Shown here: positions 26,609 through 36,243 of the stretch, piece after piece
Position numbering within the stretch: position 1 is the stretch's first letter
Layout: each line of letters starts with the position of its first letter
NCBI GenBank assembly: GCA_023393475.1
Contig: JAEWLC010000037.1
Location: 1-64,000, forward strand
Length of the DNA stretch: 64,000 nt
Direction of reading: 5' to 3'
Source of the DNA: Pseudomonadota bacterium
GTDB taxonomy: Bacteria > Pseudomonadota > Alphaproteobacteria > Rhizobiales > Devosiaceae
Position numbers and translations under genes: made by a program
The notes under the pieces: model-generated
What the model was told of the DNA's origin: nothing
The model's database searches: none
The model's input: the letters and a program-made list of their open reading frames with translations, nothing else

Positions 26609-27607
26609 ATGCGCAACCTCATCGCTACCCTCTTCGCCTTCCTGGCGCTCATGGTCCCCGCCCTGGCGCAGAGCGAAGACCCAGCCCTCACCATGGGCCG
26701 CGAAAGATCCGAGGCTTTCCTCGCTGGCAACATCGAGCCGATCTGGGCGGAGATGACCCCTGAGCTGCAGTCCGCACTCGGCAGCATCGAAGGCTTCAGG
26801 ACTTTCCGCGATCAAGTCGCGACCGACTTCGGCACCGAGCAGAGCATCGATGACGAGATCATTGCAGCAGCCGGTCCCGGGATCAGCACCTACAACCGCA
26901 TTGCGACGTGGACCGAGACGCCCAGCCCGGTCCTCATGCAGTGGTTCTTCACCGTCGACGGCAAGATCGCCTCCTTCGGCGTCCGCCCCCGCCCCGTTCT
27001 CGCCGATAGCCGCTTCCTCGACTACGAGACCAAGGCCGATCTCCGTCTCCCCTTCGAGGGTGAATGGTACGTCTTCTGGGGTGGCCCCACCTTCGAGCAG
27101 AATCACCACGTCGTCGATCGCGCCCAGCGCTTCGGCCTCGATCTCGTCATCGTCCGCGACGGCGCCAGCCACAGCGGCGATGCCAGTGTCCTCGAGAACT
27201 ACTACTGCTGGGATGCGCCGATCCTCGCCCCCGCAGCCGGCACGGTCGTCAGCGCGGTCAACGACCTTCCCGATTTGCCCATCGGCCAGATGGACACCGA
27301 TAACCTCGCCGGCAACCACGTCGTCCTCGACCTGGGCAACAGCGAGTACTTCTTCCTCGCCCACATGCGCGAGGGCTCGGTCAGAGTCTCACTGGGCGAT
27401 ACCGTGGCGCAGGGCGACGAACTCGGCCGCTGCGGCAACAGCGGCAACACCAGTGAACCGCACCTCCACATCCACATGCAGACCACCACGGATCTTGCCG
27501 CAGGCGAAGGCCTCCCCACTCAGTTCCAGAACTACTTGGCCGGCGGCACCCTCGTGACCCGCGGCGAGCCGCTGCAGGGAGAGGTCGTCTCGAACAAGAT
27601 CAACTAG
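26609..27607 (+). CDS. Secreted M23 (LytM) family metallopeptidase
   Basis: A 332-residue protein with a signal peptide (LFAFLALMVPALAQ). After it comes a 130-residue helical/NTF2-like region, then a C-terminal LytM domain with zinc ligands visible as H-x3-D in GNHVVLDLGN and H-x-H in EPHLHIH. The central GNSGNTSEPHLHIH is typical of the family. Expected to cleave peptidoglycan cross-links or other Gly-rich peptides in the periplasm. The ATG at 26609 has AAGGGG 6 nt upstream. It interrupts the two exopolysaccharide gene blocks. Confidence 0.85.
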   Translation: MRNLIATLFAFLALMVPALAQSEDPALTMGRERSEAFLAGNIEPIWAEMTPELQSALGSIEGFRTFRDQVATDFGTEQSIDDEIIAAAGPGISTYNRIATWTETPSPVLMQWFFTVDGKIASFGVRPRPVLADSRFLDYETKADLRLPFEGEWYVFWGGPTFEQNHHVVDRAQRFGLDLVIVRDGASHSGDASVLENYYCWDAPILAPAAGTVVSAVNDLPDLPIGQMDTDNLAGNHVVLDLGNSEYFFLAHMREGSVRVSLGDTVAQGDELGRCGNSGNTSEPHLHIHMQTTTDLAAGEGLPTQFQNYLAGGTLVTRGEPLQGEVVSNKIN

Positions 27608-27661
27608 GGCGACTGTGGCCCCTGTGGCCAAAGCCGGTCTCTGGCCCACTCCCGGCCCGGA

Positions 27662-29101
27662 CTAGGCCATCCCGAGCTTCGCGCGGACCTTGCCGGCAAG
27701 GGCGCGTGTCTCTGCGGGGTGGATGAGGGTCTGGAGCCCGAGGAAAACCAGCCCGCCGGCGATGCCACCTGCGGCGAGCTTGAAGAAGGACCAGGCGTCG
27801 CCGAGGAGGGCACTAGCGATTGCGGCCGCCCCACCAGTCGCGATGGCAACGCCGAGCGAGATCAGCAGCTGGCGGCCAGGGATCGGGACCGGGGTCAGGC
27901 GGTGGCTGAGGAGCGCCGTTGCGATGAGCGTCGTCAACGTGCCGCCGCCGAGGGCCAGGGCCGCGCCGATTTCGGCGTGGGGCGGGATGAGGAGCAGCGA
28001 CAGCCCGATGGTCGCGACCGAGCCGGGGGCCATCACGACGATCAGCAGCCACGGCTTCTTGTGGGCGTGGAAGACGTTTTCGAACACGAAGCTGGTGAAG
28101 TTGGCGCAGAGCACGCTGAGGCCGATGATCGGGAACAGTAGCCCGAGGTTCTGGTGGTAGCCGGCCGGCAGCAGCAGGCCGCCGATCTCGGGACCGAGCG
28201 CGATCAGCATGGCGACGATGGGGAAGCAGAGACGCGCCATCAGCGCCATCTGCTGCGACAGGAACTGCCCGGCGGCGGCCGGGCCGTCGTGGTCGAAGCG
28301 GTTCACCATTTCGGGGAAGGCGCCGATGTTGATCGAGTTGGCGATGGTGTCGATCGGCTGGCGCGCGAGCGCATAGACGGCTGCGAACACGGCGACGGCG
28401 CCGGCATCGTAGTAGATCTTGAGCAGCACGCGCTCGGCGCTGTTGAGGCCGAAGCTGACGATGGCCGTGGCGATGAGCGGAATGCCCAGCGCGAACAGTT
28501 CGCGATGCGTGAAGCGTGGTGGCCCGAGCACGATGCCCGATGTCGCGAGGCGCAGGGCCACGAGGCCGGCGAGCAGCACACCGAGGCTCGAGGCAAGCGA
28601 GACGGCGAGGAAGGAGTCGTGGACGAGGAAGATGGCAGCGATCGGCAGCGCCAGTTGCAGGACGGCGCGCAGGAACTCGAGCATCGAATAGGCCGAGTGC
28701 CGCTGCTGCATCTGGAGGAGGGTCAGCGCGAAGCGGCTGACCGCGCCCACGGTGAGATAAGTGCCGACCGCGAGGGCGAAATCGAACCAGCGTTCGGGCA
28801 CGATCAGGCCGGAGGCGAGGCTCGAAACGGCAAGCCCAAGCAGCGTCGTCACGACCAGCACCCGCGCCGCCAGAAGCACGCTACCACGGCTGATTTCGCC
28901 TTTTCCACCAAGACGTAGCAGCGAAATCCGCAACCAGTTCGTTACCGCGGAATCGGTGAGCTCCCCCACGGTGACGACCAGCGTCAGCAGGCCGTATTCG
29001 GTCTGGTCGATCAGCCGCGTCGCGATGATCAGCAGCAGCAGCGCCGAGAGGCGCGTCAGGATGATCGCCGGGGCGTAGATGAGGGTCGAACGCAGCAGCA
29101 C
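27662..29101 (-). CDS. Lipopolysaccharide/exopolysaccharide flippase (Wzx/MATE-like oligosaccharide transporter)
   Basis: A 479-residue integral membrane protein with 12-14 hydrophobic segments and the polysaccharide_synt pattern at the N-terminus (LSALLLLIIATRLIDQTEYGLLTLVVTVGELTDSAVTNWLRISLLRLG). It would flip lipid-linked repeat units to the periplasmic face for the polymerase. Start is GTG at 29101 with GGA 9 nt upstream. It is divergent to the GT4 gene. Confidence 0.85.
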   Translation of the reverse strand: MLLRSTLIYAPAIILTRLSALLLLIIATRLIDQTEYGLLTLVVTVGELTDSAVTNWLRISLLRLGGKGEISRGSVLLAARVLVVTTLLGLAVSSLASGLIVPERWFDFALAVGTYLTVGAVSRFALTLLQMQQRHSAYSMLEFLRAVLQLALPIAAIFLVHDSFLAVSLASSLGVLLAGLVALRLATSGIVLGPPRFTHRELFALGIPLIATAIVSFGLNSAERVLLKIYYDAGAVAVFAAVYALARQPIDTIANSINIGAFPEMVNRFDHDGPAAAGQFLSQQMALMARLCFPIVAMLIALGPEIGGLLLPAGYHQNLGLLFPIIGLSVLCANFTSFVFENVFHAHKKPWLLIVVMAPGSVATIGLSLLLIPPHAEIGAALALGGGTLTTLIATALLSHRLTPVPIPGRQLLISLGVAIATGGAAAIASALLGDAWSFFKLAAGGIAGGLVFLGLQTLIHPAETRALAGKVRAKLGMA

Positions 29102-29281
29102 GAGGCAATTCCGATGTCGGCCCGCGTGGGGCCCTAGCCGTCGATAGTCCTCTGGCCGGCACGGTGCCAGTGCTTTGGGCCGCGAGGGTGAATGCAGACA
29201 GTTTTATGAAAACTCGCCGCCATAAACCTTACGGCGGAGGTTTGCTTTCTCGACCGGGCGGCTGGGCGTATTGGAACGCCC

Positions 29282-30379
29282 ATGTTGCAACGCGTTACTC
29301 CAGACAAGACATTGCACGTTCTCGTCGCGACCCCCGTTGCCGCGACCGGCCAAGGCGGTATCGACCGCGTAATGGCGGCGCTGAAGGACGAACTGGAACG
29401 CACCCGCCCGTCCGATGTCGAGGTGCAGTTCGCCGCGACCCGCGGCGGCGGGCATGTGGCGCTCTCGCCTCTCTATCTTGCGAGCTTCATGCTGCGCATC
29501 CTGGCCAAACGCACCGCCGGCAAGCTGGACCTCGTGCATATCAATCTGTCGAGCCGGGGCAGCACCTATCGCAAGCTCCAGATTGCGCGGCTCTGCCGCT
29601 GGCTCGGCATCCCCTACGTGCTGCACCTCCACAGCGGCGGCTACCCGACCTTCTGGAAGAACGACGGTGGCCTCCTGAACCGCCGCATCACCGAGATGTT
29701 CGAAGGCGCGGCGCGCATCGTGGTGCTGGGGCAGACCTGGCGCCGGTTCGTCGCCGGCCGCGTCCCCGACGCCGCCGATCGCATCGTGATCGTACCCAAT
29801 GCCTCGGCGCGGCCTGAGCGCGAGCATATCGGCGGCGGCGACAGCGTCCACATCCTCTATCTTGGCCGCCTGAGCGAGGCGAAGGGCGTGCCGCAGCTGG
29901 GCGACGCCCTGCACCGGATGCGCGACATCCCCGGCTGGCGCGCAACGCTGGCCGGCGACGGCGACATTGCCGCTGCCCGAAAGAAGGCCGCCGAGATGGG
30001 CATCGCCGACCGCATCGCCCTGCCCGGCTGGGTCGATGGCGAACGGGTCGCCGAACTGATCGCGACGGCCGACATCCTCGTCCTCCCCTCGTTCATCGAG
30101 AACCTGCCGCTCTCGATCATCGAAGGCATGGCCTCTGGCCTCGCCGTGGTCGCGACGCCAGTCGGCGCGGTGGAAGACATCGTCCACGATGGCAAGACGG
30201 GGCTGCTGGTTCAGCCCGGCGACGTGGATGGGCTCGCCGACGCGCTGGCCCGCCTCGTCGGCGATCGTGAGCTGCGCCAACGGCTTGGCGCGGCAGCGCA
30301 GAAACTGCACCGCGAACAACTCGATCTCGAGCCTTATGCGCACACCGTGCGCGAGGTGTGGTTGAGCGCTTCGCGTTAA
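29282..30379 (+). CDS. GT4 family glycosyltransferase
   Basis: A 365-residue GT-B enzyme. The N-terminal domain reads LHVLVATPVAATGQGGIDRVM; the C-terminal domain has ILYLGRLSEAKG and the donor-site motif PSFIENLPLSIIEGMASGLAVVATPVGA, with E and E-x7 spacing as in GT4. A likely role is adding a later sugar to the repeat unit. First gene of a rightward run (GT4, FemAB-like, CapK-like). Confidence 0.9.
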   Translation: MLQRVTPDKTLHVLVATPVAATGQGGIDRVMAALKDELERTRPSDVEVQFAATRGGGHVALSPLYLASFMLRILAKRTAGKLDLVHINLSSRGSTYRKLQIARLCRWLGIPYVLHLHSGGYPTFWKNDGGLLNRRITEMFEGAARIVVLGQTWRRFVAGRVPDAADRIVIVPNASARPEREHIGGGDSVHILYLGRLSEAKGVPQLGDALHRMRDIPGWRATLAGDGDIAAARKKAAEMGIADRIALPGWVDGERVAELIATADILVLPSFIENLPLSIIEGMASGLAVVATPVGAVEDIVHDGKTGLLVQPGDVDGLADALARLVGDRELRQRLGAAAQKLHREQLDLEPYAHTVREVWLSASR

Positions 30380-30459
30380 CACTAAGGTAACCTTTCGGTT
30401 CCCAGTCCTCCGGTGCAGCGATACCAATTTTCACGCACCAAATACTTGGCATCGATGCG

Positions 30460-31458
30460 TTGGGACGCTGGCAATTGGCCATAGACACTACCATCACCGA
30501 TCCCACAGTTTCCCCGGCCAGAACCGGGGACGCGCGGGTGACTGTCGAAGTCCGGATGGCGGCCGGCAAGGCGGAATGGGACCAGTTGGTCGCTGCATGC
30601 CCGGAGCCGCACCTGCCCCAGGGCTTCGCCTATGGCGAAGGCAAGGCGGCGAAGGGCTGGACGGCCCGTCGCGCCGTGTTCTGGAGCGGCGGGCGGCCGG
30701 TGGCCTTCGCCACAGTGCTCGAGTTGCGCAGGTTCGGGCTCCGCCTCGCCACGCGCATCAATCGCGGCCCGCTGTTTCTCGAAGCCGATCCATCGGACGC
30801 CACGATTGTCGGTGTCTACAAGGCGCTGCGCCGCCGCTGGCGGGGACCGCTGCTGATCGCCCCTGCCCTGCTCGCCGGCGAACGTAGCGACCGCCTGCTG
30901 AAAGAGGCCGGCTTCCATATTCGCCACCGCCACTCGTGGCGCTCGGGCCGCATCGACCTGAGCCGGCCCGAAGACAGCATCTGGTCGGGCTTCGCCTCGA
31001 CCTTCCGCAACCGCTTCCGCAAGGCCGAGGCGGCGGGCGTGGCGCTGAAGATCTCGGGCGATGACGAGACGTTCGAGTGGATGCTGGCCCGCCATGCCGA
31101 GAACATGGCCGAAAAGGGTTTTAACGCCGCCGACGCCACGCTGCTGCGCGCCATGCGCGCCGCGAGCCCGGGCGACGTGCTGGTCTATCAGTTGCTGCAT
31201 GAAGGCAAGCCGGTCGCCGGCATGAGCGTCGTGCGGTTCGGCGATCTCGTCGAGTACCACATCGGCTGGTTCGGCCCGGAAGGGCGCGCCGTCAACGCCG
31301 GCAACTTCCTGATGTGGAATGTCATGCGAGAGAGCAAGCGCCGCGGGGCAACGCGGTTCGACGTCGGCGGGCTGAAGGTCGGCGACGGTTATACGCGCTT
31401 CAAGGGGACTATGAACCCGGCCGAATACGAGTTGGCCGGCGAGTGGATGTGCGTCTGA
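30460..31458 (+). CDS. FemAB/GNAT-like acyl- or aminoacyl-transferase
   Basis: About 332 residues, soluble. It consists of two GNAT-like halves, as in FemABX and the related BioF2-like acetyltransferases of exopolysaccharide and exosortase loci: WDQLVAACPEPHLPQGFAYGEGKA, then FASTFRNRFRKAEAAGVALK, VAGMSVVRFGDLVEYHIGWFGPEGRAVNAGNFLMWNVMRESKRRGATRFDVGG. FemAB-type enzymes attach amino acids from aminoacyl-tRNA; other members acylate sugars. The start appears to be TTG (30460), and a downstream start is possible. The CapK-like gene follows after 16 bp. Confidence 0.75.
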   Translation: MGRWQLAIDTTITDPTVSPARTGDARVTVEVRMAAGKAEWDQLVAACPEPHLPQGFAYGEGKAAKGWTARRAVFWSGGRPVAFATVLELRRFGLRLATRINRGPLFLEADPSDATIVGVYKALRRRWRGPLLIAPALLAGERSDRLLKEAGFHIRHRHSWRSGRIDLSRPEDSIWSGFASTFRNRFRKAEAAGVALKISGDDETFEWMLARHAENMAEKGFNAADATLLRAMRAASPGDVLVYQLLHEGKPVAGMSVVRFGDLVEYHIGWFGPEGRAVNAGNFLMWNVMRESKRRGATRFDVGGLKVGDGYTRFKGTMNPAEYELAGEWMCV

Positions 31459-31474
31459 GAACGAGGGGACTTGG

Positions 31475-32896
31475 ATGAGCCTGATGGATGTGGCGCGCGG
31501 CGCCTATGTGAGAAGCCCGGCAATCGTCCGGCGTTCGCTGGCGCCGCTGATCTCGCTGGTGCCGACCCAGGCCAAGTTCGGCTCGACCTATCGCACCTGG
31601 CGCGCCCGGATCGAGCGCGCCAAGACCGACACCGCCTTTGCCAATGCCGAGCACCTGTGCGCGCTGCGCACACTTTTCGCCAAGGCCCACGCCGGTAGCC
31701 CGTTCTATCGCGACCTGATCGACACGGCCCTCGGCAAGGACTTCGACCTCTCCAAGCTGACGCTCAAGGACCTGCGCCTGCTCCCCGTGCTGCGCAAGGA
31801 AGACATCCGCGCCGCCGGCGACACGATGCTGGCCGTGCCCAGGCACCTGGTCGACAAGGGCGACACCAGCGGCTCCAACGGCGAGAAGCCGTTCTCGTTC
31901 TATCTCGACAAGGACCGCAGCGGCCGCGAGATGGCCTTCGTCTATGACAGCTGGTCCCGCGCCGGGTTCACCGAGACGGATTCCAAGATCGTCCTGCGCG
32001 GCGTCGGCATCGATAATACCGGCAAGGTGCTGAGCGAGTGGGAGCCGGCACTGCGCGAACTGCGCCTCTCGGCCTTTCCGCTGACGCGCGAGCACGTCGC
32101 CATGTATCTCGACCTGATCGACAAGCATCAGGTGCAGTACCTCTACGGCTACCCCTCGGCCATCGAGGTGATGGGCCGGCACATGCATCGCCTGGGCCGG
32201 AAGCCCAAGCTGCCGATCCTCGGCGTGCTCCCCATCTCCGAGCCGCTCTACGACCACCAGCGCCGCACCATCGCCGCCGCGTTCGGTCCGCAGGCGAAGA
32301 TCGCCCACTTCTACGGGCTGAGCGAGAAGGCCCTGTTCGCCGACGAGCTGTCGGACGAGCCCGGCGTCTATGCCTTCAACCCGATCTACGGCCTTGCCGA
32401 GCTGATCGACGAGCACGGCCAGCCGATCACGACGCCCGGCGTCGAGGGGCGCGTCGTCGGCACGGGTTTCCTCTCCACCGGCATGCCGTTCATCCGCTAT
32501 GACACCGAGGACCGGGCGAAGCTGGTGGAACTGCCGAGCGAGGCCAATGGCCAGCGGCTAAAGGTCCGCGACCTGACCCCCCGCCGCAAGCCGGGCTTCC
32601 TCATCACCGCCGACGGCAACCGTCTGGTGACTGTCGATTTCACGCCGGAGAGCCCGCGCTTCTTCAAGGGCATCGACGAGTACCAGTTCTTCCAGGACCA
32701 GCCGGGGCACTGCACCATCCGCTACATTCTCGCCAATGACGGCGAGGACCAGGACGCGATGAACATTGCCCGCGACCTGCAGACCCGCTCGCAGAACCGC
32801 ATCCAGTTCACGGTGGAACGGGTGAAAACCCTCGGCTGCGGCCGCGCCGGCAAGCGCGCCTTCATCGACCAGCGGTTGGACGTTTCGCAGTATTGA
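31475..32896 (+). CDS. CapK/PaaK-like adenylate-forming ligase
   Basis: A 473-residue member of the phenylacetate-CoA ligase/CapK family. Motifs are DTSGSNGEKPFSFYLD (P-loop-like A3), LYGYPSAIEVMGRHM, HFYGLSEKALFADE (A5), GMPFIRYDTEDRAKLVEL (A7) and a C-terminal domain with an RHH-like end. The family activates a carboxylic acid as an acyl-AMP. In capsule loci the substrate is generally unknown. The ATG at 31475 has GAGGGGA 5-6 nt upstream. Its partner is the FemAB-like gene immediately before it. Confidence 0.85.
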   Translation: MSLMDVARGAYVRSPAIVRRSLAPLISLVPTQAKFGSTYRTWRARIERAKTDTAFANAEHLCALRTLFAKAHAGSPFYRDLIDTALGKDFDLSKLTLKDLRLLPVLRKEDIRAAGDTMLAVPRHLVDKGDTSGSNGEKPFSFYLDKDRSGREMAFVYDSWSRAGFTETDSKIVLRGVGIDNTGKVLSEWEPALRELRLSAFPLTREHVAMYLDLIDKHQVQYLYGYPSAIEVMGRHMHRLGRKPKLPILGVLPISEPLYDHQRRTIAAAFGPQAKIAHFYGLSEKALFADELSDEPGVYAFNPIYGLAELIDEHGQPITTPGVEGRVVGTGFLSTGMPFIRYDTEDRAKLVELPSEANGQRLKVRDLTPRRKPGFLITADGNRLVTVDFTPESPRFFKGIDEYQFFQDQPGHCTIRYILANDGEDQDAMNIARDLQTRSQNRIQFTVERVKTLGCGRAGKRAFIDQRLDVSQY

Positions 32897-32907
32897 CGGG
32901 GTGGGCG

Positions 32908-34146
32908 TTACAACCCCAGCGCCCGCAGCATCTTCTCGTCGGCAACCGCCGGCCCCACGGGCAGGATGACGCTCATCCCGTAGGGGTTGGAGTACTCCCA
33001 CACTGCCCACGGAATGCCGTGTTTCTCGGCCTCCGTGCGGACCGCCTCGAGATAGCGCAGCCGGTCGTTGTCGAAGGCTCCCATGCGGCCGTCGCTGCTC
33101 ATCAGGATGGCGCCGAACTCGCCCATGAACAGCCGCTCGGTGGGGATGCCGTTGGACTCGGCCCATGCGACCGCCTCGCCGATGCGGGCGGCAAGCTGAG
33201 CCTCGCCCCAGTTCTCGGCAAAGTAGCGCTCGATATAGGGAGCGACGGCATCGAGGTTGCGCTGCTGCTGGTCGGGGCCGAGCCCGGCCAGTTCCATATG
33301 CACCCGCAATGCTTCGATGGTCGCCGCCGGGCTGCCCGCCGAAGCCGGCCACGGCAGGCCCGAAGCAAAGTCGCCGTCATTGTCCGCGCGCTGGTGCGTG
33401 AACAGGTGCGGCTCGTACATGTGGAAGCTGTAGAGGATGTTCGCGTCGTCGAAATCGGGACGGATGTCGACCAGCCCCTGCACATCGCCCCCGCAGGCGC
33501 CGGTGGCGACGATGGTGAGATCGGCACTGACCGCGCGCACCGCCTCGACGGTGCGGGCCATGATGGTCTGCCAGTCCTCGTCGCCGGTGCTGTCGCAGGG
33601 ATAGTGCGCCGGCTCGTTGAACGGCTCGAACGCCACCTTGTCGACGCCCAGCGGCGCCAGCATGCGTGCCACGTCCGCGCTCATCGCGATGTAGTCGGCC
33701 ACGCCGGCCGTATCGGCGGCGGCGTTGATCACTTCCTTGCTGTCTTGCGGCACCTGGGTGATCGAGTGGAGGTTGAACACCACCCTGAGGTCCGCCGCCG
33801 TCACCTGCTGCACCGCCTCGGACAACACCGCCAGCGCCTCCTCGCGCCGCTCGCCTTCAGTGGCAAGGAGCGGGCCGGGATCGACCGTCAATCGCACGAA
33901 ATCGAAGCCGAGCGCGTGGATGGCCGCGAACGGGTTACCCGCCGGCCAGTCGCCGAGCTTCCGATACTGCGACAGCCATTCCTCGGTGCTCTTGTAGGGC
34001 GGCCAGCGGTAGCTGCCATCTACCGCCAGCGGCGACCAGTTGAGCCACTCGTGCAGCCCCACGCCGCGCTGCAGCGCCAGCGGTGCAGCGAGGGCGCTGG
34101 GGGCGGCGAGAAGCAGTGCGAGCATGGCTACGGCGAGGCGACGCAT
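32908..34146 (-). CDS. Secreted glycoside hydrolase family 5 enzyme
   Basis: A 412-residue (beta/alpha)8 enzyme with a signal peptide (AMLALLLAAPSALA-APLA). The acid/base Glu is in VAFEPFNEPAHYP, the nucleophile Glu in RLFMGEFGAI. RLTVDPGPLLAT and VVFNLHSI are typical barrel strands. GH5 includes beta-glucanases and mannanases; here it may trim or depolymerise the secreted polysaccharide. The ATG at 34146 has GGAG 7 nt upstream. A longer frame to 34242 overlaps the next gene's leader and is not used. It is convergent with the CapK-like gene. Confidence 0.9.
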   Translation of the reverse strand: MRRLAVAMLALLLAAPSALAAPLALQRGVGLHEWLNWSPLAVDGSYRWPPYKSTEEWLSQYRKLGDWPAGNPFAAIHALGFDFVRLTVDPGPLLATEGERREEALAVLSEAVQQVTAADLRVVFNLHSITQVPQDSKEVINAAADTAGVADYIAMSADVARMLAPLGVDKVAFEPFNEPAHYPCDSTGDEDWQTIMARTVEAVRAVSADLTIVATGACGGDVQGLVDIRPDFDDANILYSFHMYEPHLFTHQRADNDGDFASGLPWPASAGSPAATIEALRVHMELAGLGPDQQQRNLDAVAPYIERYFAENWGEAQLAARIGEAVAWAESNGIPTERLFMGEFGAILMSSDGRMGAFDNDRLRYLEAVRTEAEKHGIPWAVWEYSNPYGMSVILPVGPAVADEKMLRALGL

Positions 34147-34256
34147 CGGAATCTCCGTCTGAGCCGCCGATGTTAACCGCCTGATGCGAAAGGCAGGTTT
34201 CGTCGTCGGCAGAAATGCGCGGCATGGTGTATCAGAGGTCAAAAGCGGGACGTGGA

Positions 34257-36188
34257 ATGAAGCTCGGCTGGTACCTCAACCGCCTGCGCAGCATGGAGCC
34301 GGCCGAAGTGGCGCACCGCTTCGCCGAGGCGGCGAAAAAGCGCGCCTCGCGCGGCCGCCACGAAGGCTGGAGCCGCTACCCTGCCCCCGACCGGATCGTC
34401 CCGATCCCGGGGTTCCGCGATCGCATCCGTGCCGCCGGACCCGAGCATCGCGCGGCGATCGGCTCTGCGGCTGCCGGCGTATTCGCCGGACGTTTCGAGG
34501 CCCTTGGCCGAAGCTGGCCCGAGCGGCAGCAGGACGACCTGTTTCCCGCCGAGCTGTGGCGCCTCGATCCAGTGACGAACGGGCTGTGGCCCGGCGCAGA
34601 GACCTACGCCTTCGACATCGACTTCCGCCACGACGGCACCCGCGGCGACATCAAGTATGTCTGGGAGATCAACCGGCTGCAGTTCCTTGTCGCGCTCGCG
34701 GCCGAAGCGGCCCTGGGCGACAGCCGGGAACCGATCCTCGCCATCGAGGCGGCCATCGCCAGCTGGCGTGCCGCCAACCCGCCCTTCCGCGGCGTCGGCT
34801 GGGCCTCGGGGATCGAGGTGGCGGTGCGGGCCATCAGCCTCGTCCTCGTGGTCAGCATCGTCGGCCCGCAACTGTCGCGCGGATGCACGCACCAGATCGG
34901 CGAAATCCTCGCCGCCAGCGCCTTCTGGCTGCCGCGCTACCCCTCGAAATTCTCGTCCGCCAACAATCACCTCGTCGCCGAACTGGCCGGCGAATACGTG
35001 CTGGCCCATGCGCTGGGCCATGGCATCCGACACGCCGAGGCCCGGCTGGTCGCCGAAACCTTCCGCCAGATCCTGCCCGATGGGGCACCGGCCGAGCAGA
35101 CGCCGACCTATGGCGCCTTCACGGCGGAAATGATCCTCCTCGCGGCATCCATCGGTGCCGCCACCGGCCACCCCTTCCCGCGCGCCGCGCTCGACCGCCT
35201 TGGCGCATTCGCCGATTTCATCACCGCCCTCGGCCAACCGACGCCGGGCTATGGCGACGACGACGAGGGCCGAGTTCTGACCCTTGGCACCGAGCCCGAC
35301 TACGCTGCGTCGGTCGCCTCCGCCATCGCCGGATTTCTTGGTCGCCCCGGGCCTGCACCGCGCCGCGGCGACGTGAGGGCACTCGTCTTCAGCGTGCCCG
35401 ATGGGATCACCCATCGCCGCAAGGGCCTCGTCACCTTTCCCGACGGCGGCCTCAGCGTCTGGCACGGCCGGCCCAATGCCCGCGATTTGAGGGTGACGCT
35501 GGACCATGGCCCGCTCGGCTACCTCTCGATCGCGGCTCACGGCCATGCCGACGCGCTGGCCCTGACGCTCAGCCTCGACGGCCAGCCGGTTCTCGTCGAT
35601 CCAGGCACCTATCTCTATGGCTCGGGCGGCGCCTGGCGCAGCTGGTTCCGCTCGACGCCCGCCCACAATTCGCTCAACATCGGCGGCCACAGCCAGAGCA
35701 CCATTTCGGGCGCTTTCAACTGGTCGCACAAGGCGATAGCCCGGCTTGATGAATCAGGCAGTGAACCGAACCCGTGGCTGCGCATGAGCCATGACGGCTA
35801 TCTCAGGCGGTTCGGGCGGCGCCACCAGCGGACCGTGGCCATCCTCGCCGGGCAGCTCGCGGTGACCGACCAGTTGATGGGTGGGCCACCGATCGAAGCC
35901 GAGATCGTGTTCCAGCTTGCCCCTGGGCTTGCGGTGGAACAGGCCGGCAAGTCCGTGCTGGTGCGGCGCGGCGGGGAGAGATTGCTGCGCCTCGATTTCC
36001 CCAGCGACGGCATCACGATCGCCATGGGCGAAGACCGCCCGGACGGCGGCTGGGTCTCGCCCGCCTTCGGCGAAAGGCTACCGGCGGCGCGGCTGAGCTG
36101 GCGCGGGCCCGTAGGCGAAGGCGCCGTCACCACCTGGCTGACGCCACTCGCCCCATCGGCGCTTGACACCCATCCCACCCAAACCTAA
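34257..36188 (+). CDS. Heparinase II/III family protein
   Basis: A 643-residue protein with an N-terminal helical toroid domain (MKLGWYLNRLRSMEPAEVAHRF) and a C-terminal beta-sandwich domain (DHGPLGYLSIAAHGHADALALTLSLDGQPVLVDPGTYLYGSG, then RSTPAHNSLNIGGHSQS). His and Asn residues in these two stretches match the catalytic region of family PL12-like enzymes. It may cleave a uronic-acid-containing polymer such as the one expected from wecBC. No signal peptide is evident. The ATG at 34257 is preceded by GGGACGTGGA. Confidence 0.85.
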   Translation: MKLGWYLNRLRSMEPAEVAHRFAEAAKKRASRGRHEGWSRYPAPDRIVPIPGFRDRIRAAGPEHRAAIGSAAAGVFAGRFEALGRSWPERQQDDLFPAELWRLDPVTNGLWPGAETYAFDIDFRHDGTRGDIKYVWEINRLQFLVALAAEAALGDSREPILAIEAAIASWRAANPPFRGVGWASGIEVAVRAISLVLVVSIVGPQLSRGCTHQIGEILAASAFWLPRYPSKFSSANNHLVAELAGEYVLAHALGHGIRHAEARLVAETFRQILPDGAPAEQTPTYGAFTAEMILLAASIGAATGHPFPRAALDRLGAFADFITALGQPTPGYGDDDEGRVLTLGTEPDYAASVASAIAGFLGRPGPAPRRGDVRALVFSVPDGITHRRKGLVTFPDGGLSVWHGRPNARDLRVTLDHGPLGYLSIAAHGHADALALTLSLDGQPVLVDPGTYLYGSGGAWRSWFRSTPAHNSLNIGGHSQSTISGAFNWSHKAIARLDESGSEPNPWLRMSHDGYLRRFGRRHQRTVAILAGQLAVTDQLMGGPPIEAEIVFQLAPGLAVEQAGKSVLVRRGGERLLRLDFPSDGITIAMGEDRPDGGWVSPAFGERLPAARLSWRGPVGEGAVTTWLTPLAPSALDTHPTQT

Positions 36189-36243
36189 TAAGGCGCCGCG
36201 CAGTGCGCCCCGCCGGCCGGTCCCAGACCCGCCCGCACCTAGG

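Noticed and set aside
30384..30394. AAGGT-A-ACCTT inverted repeat after the second GT4 gene
   Set aside because: Arms of only five bases; could be chance or a weak terminator and has no second copy.
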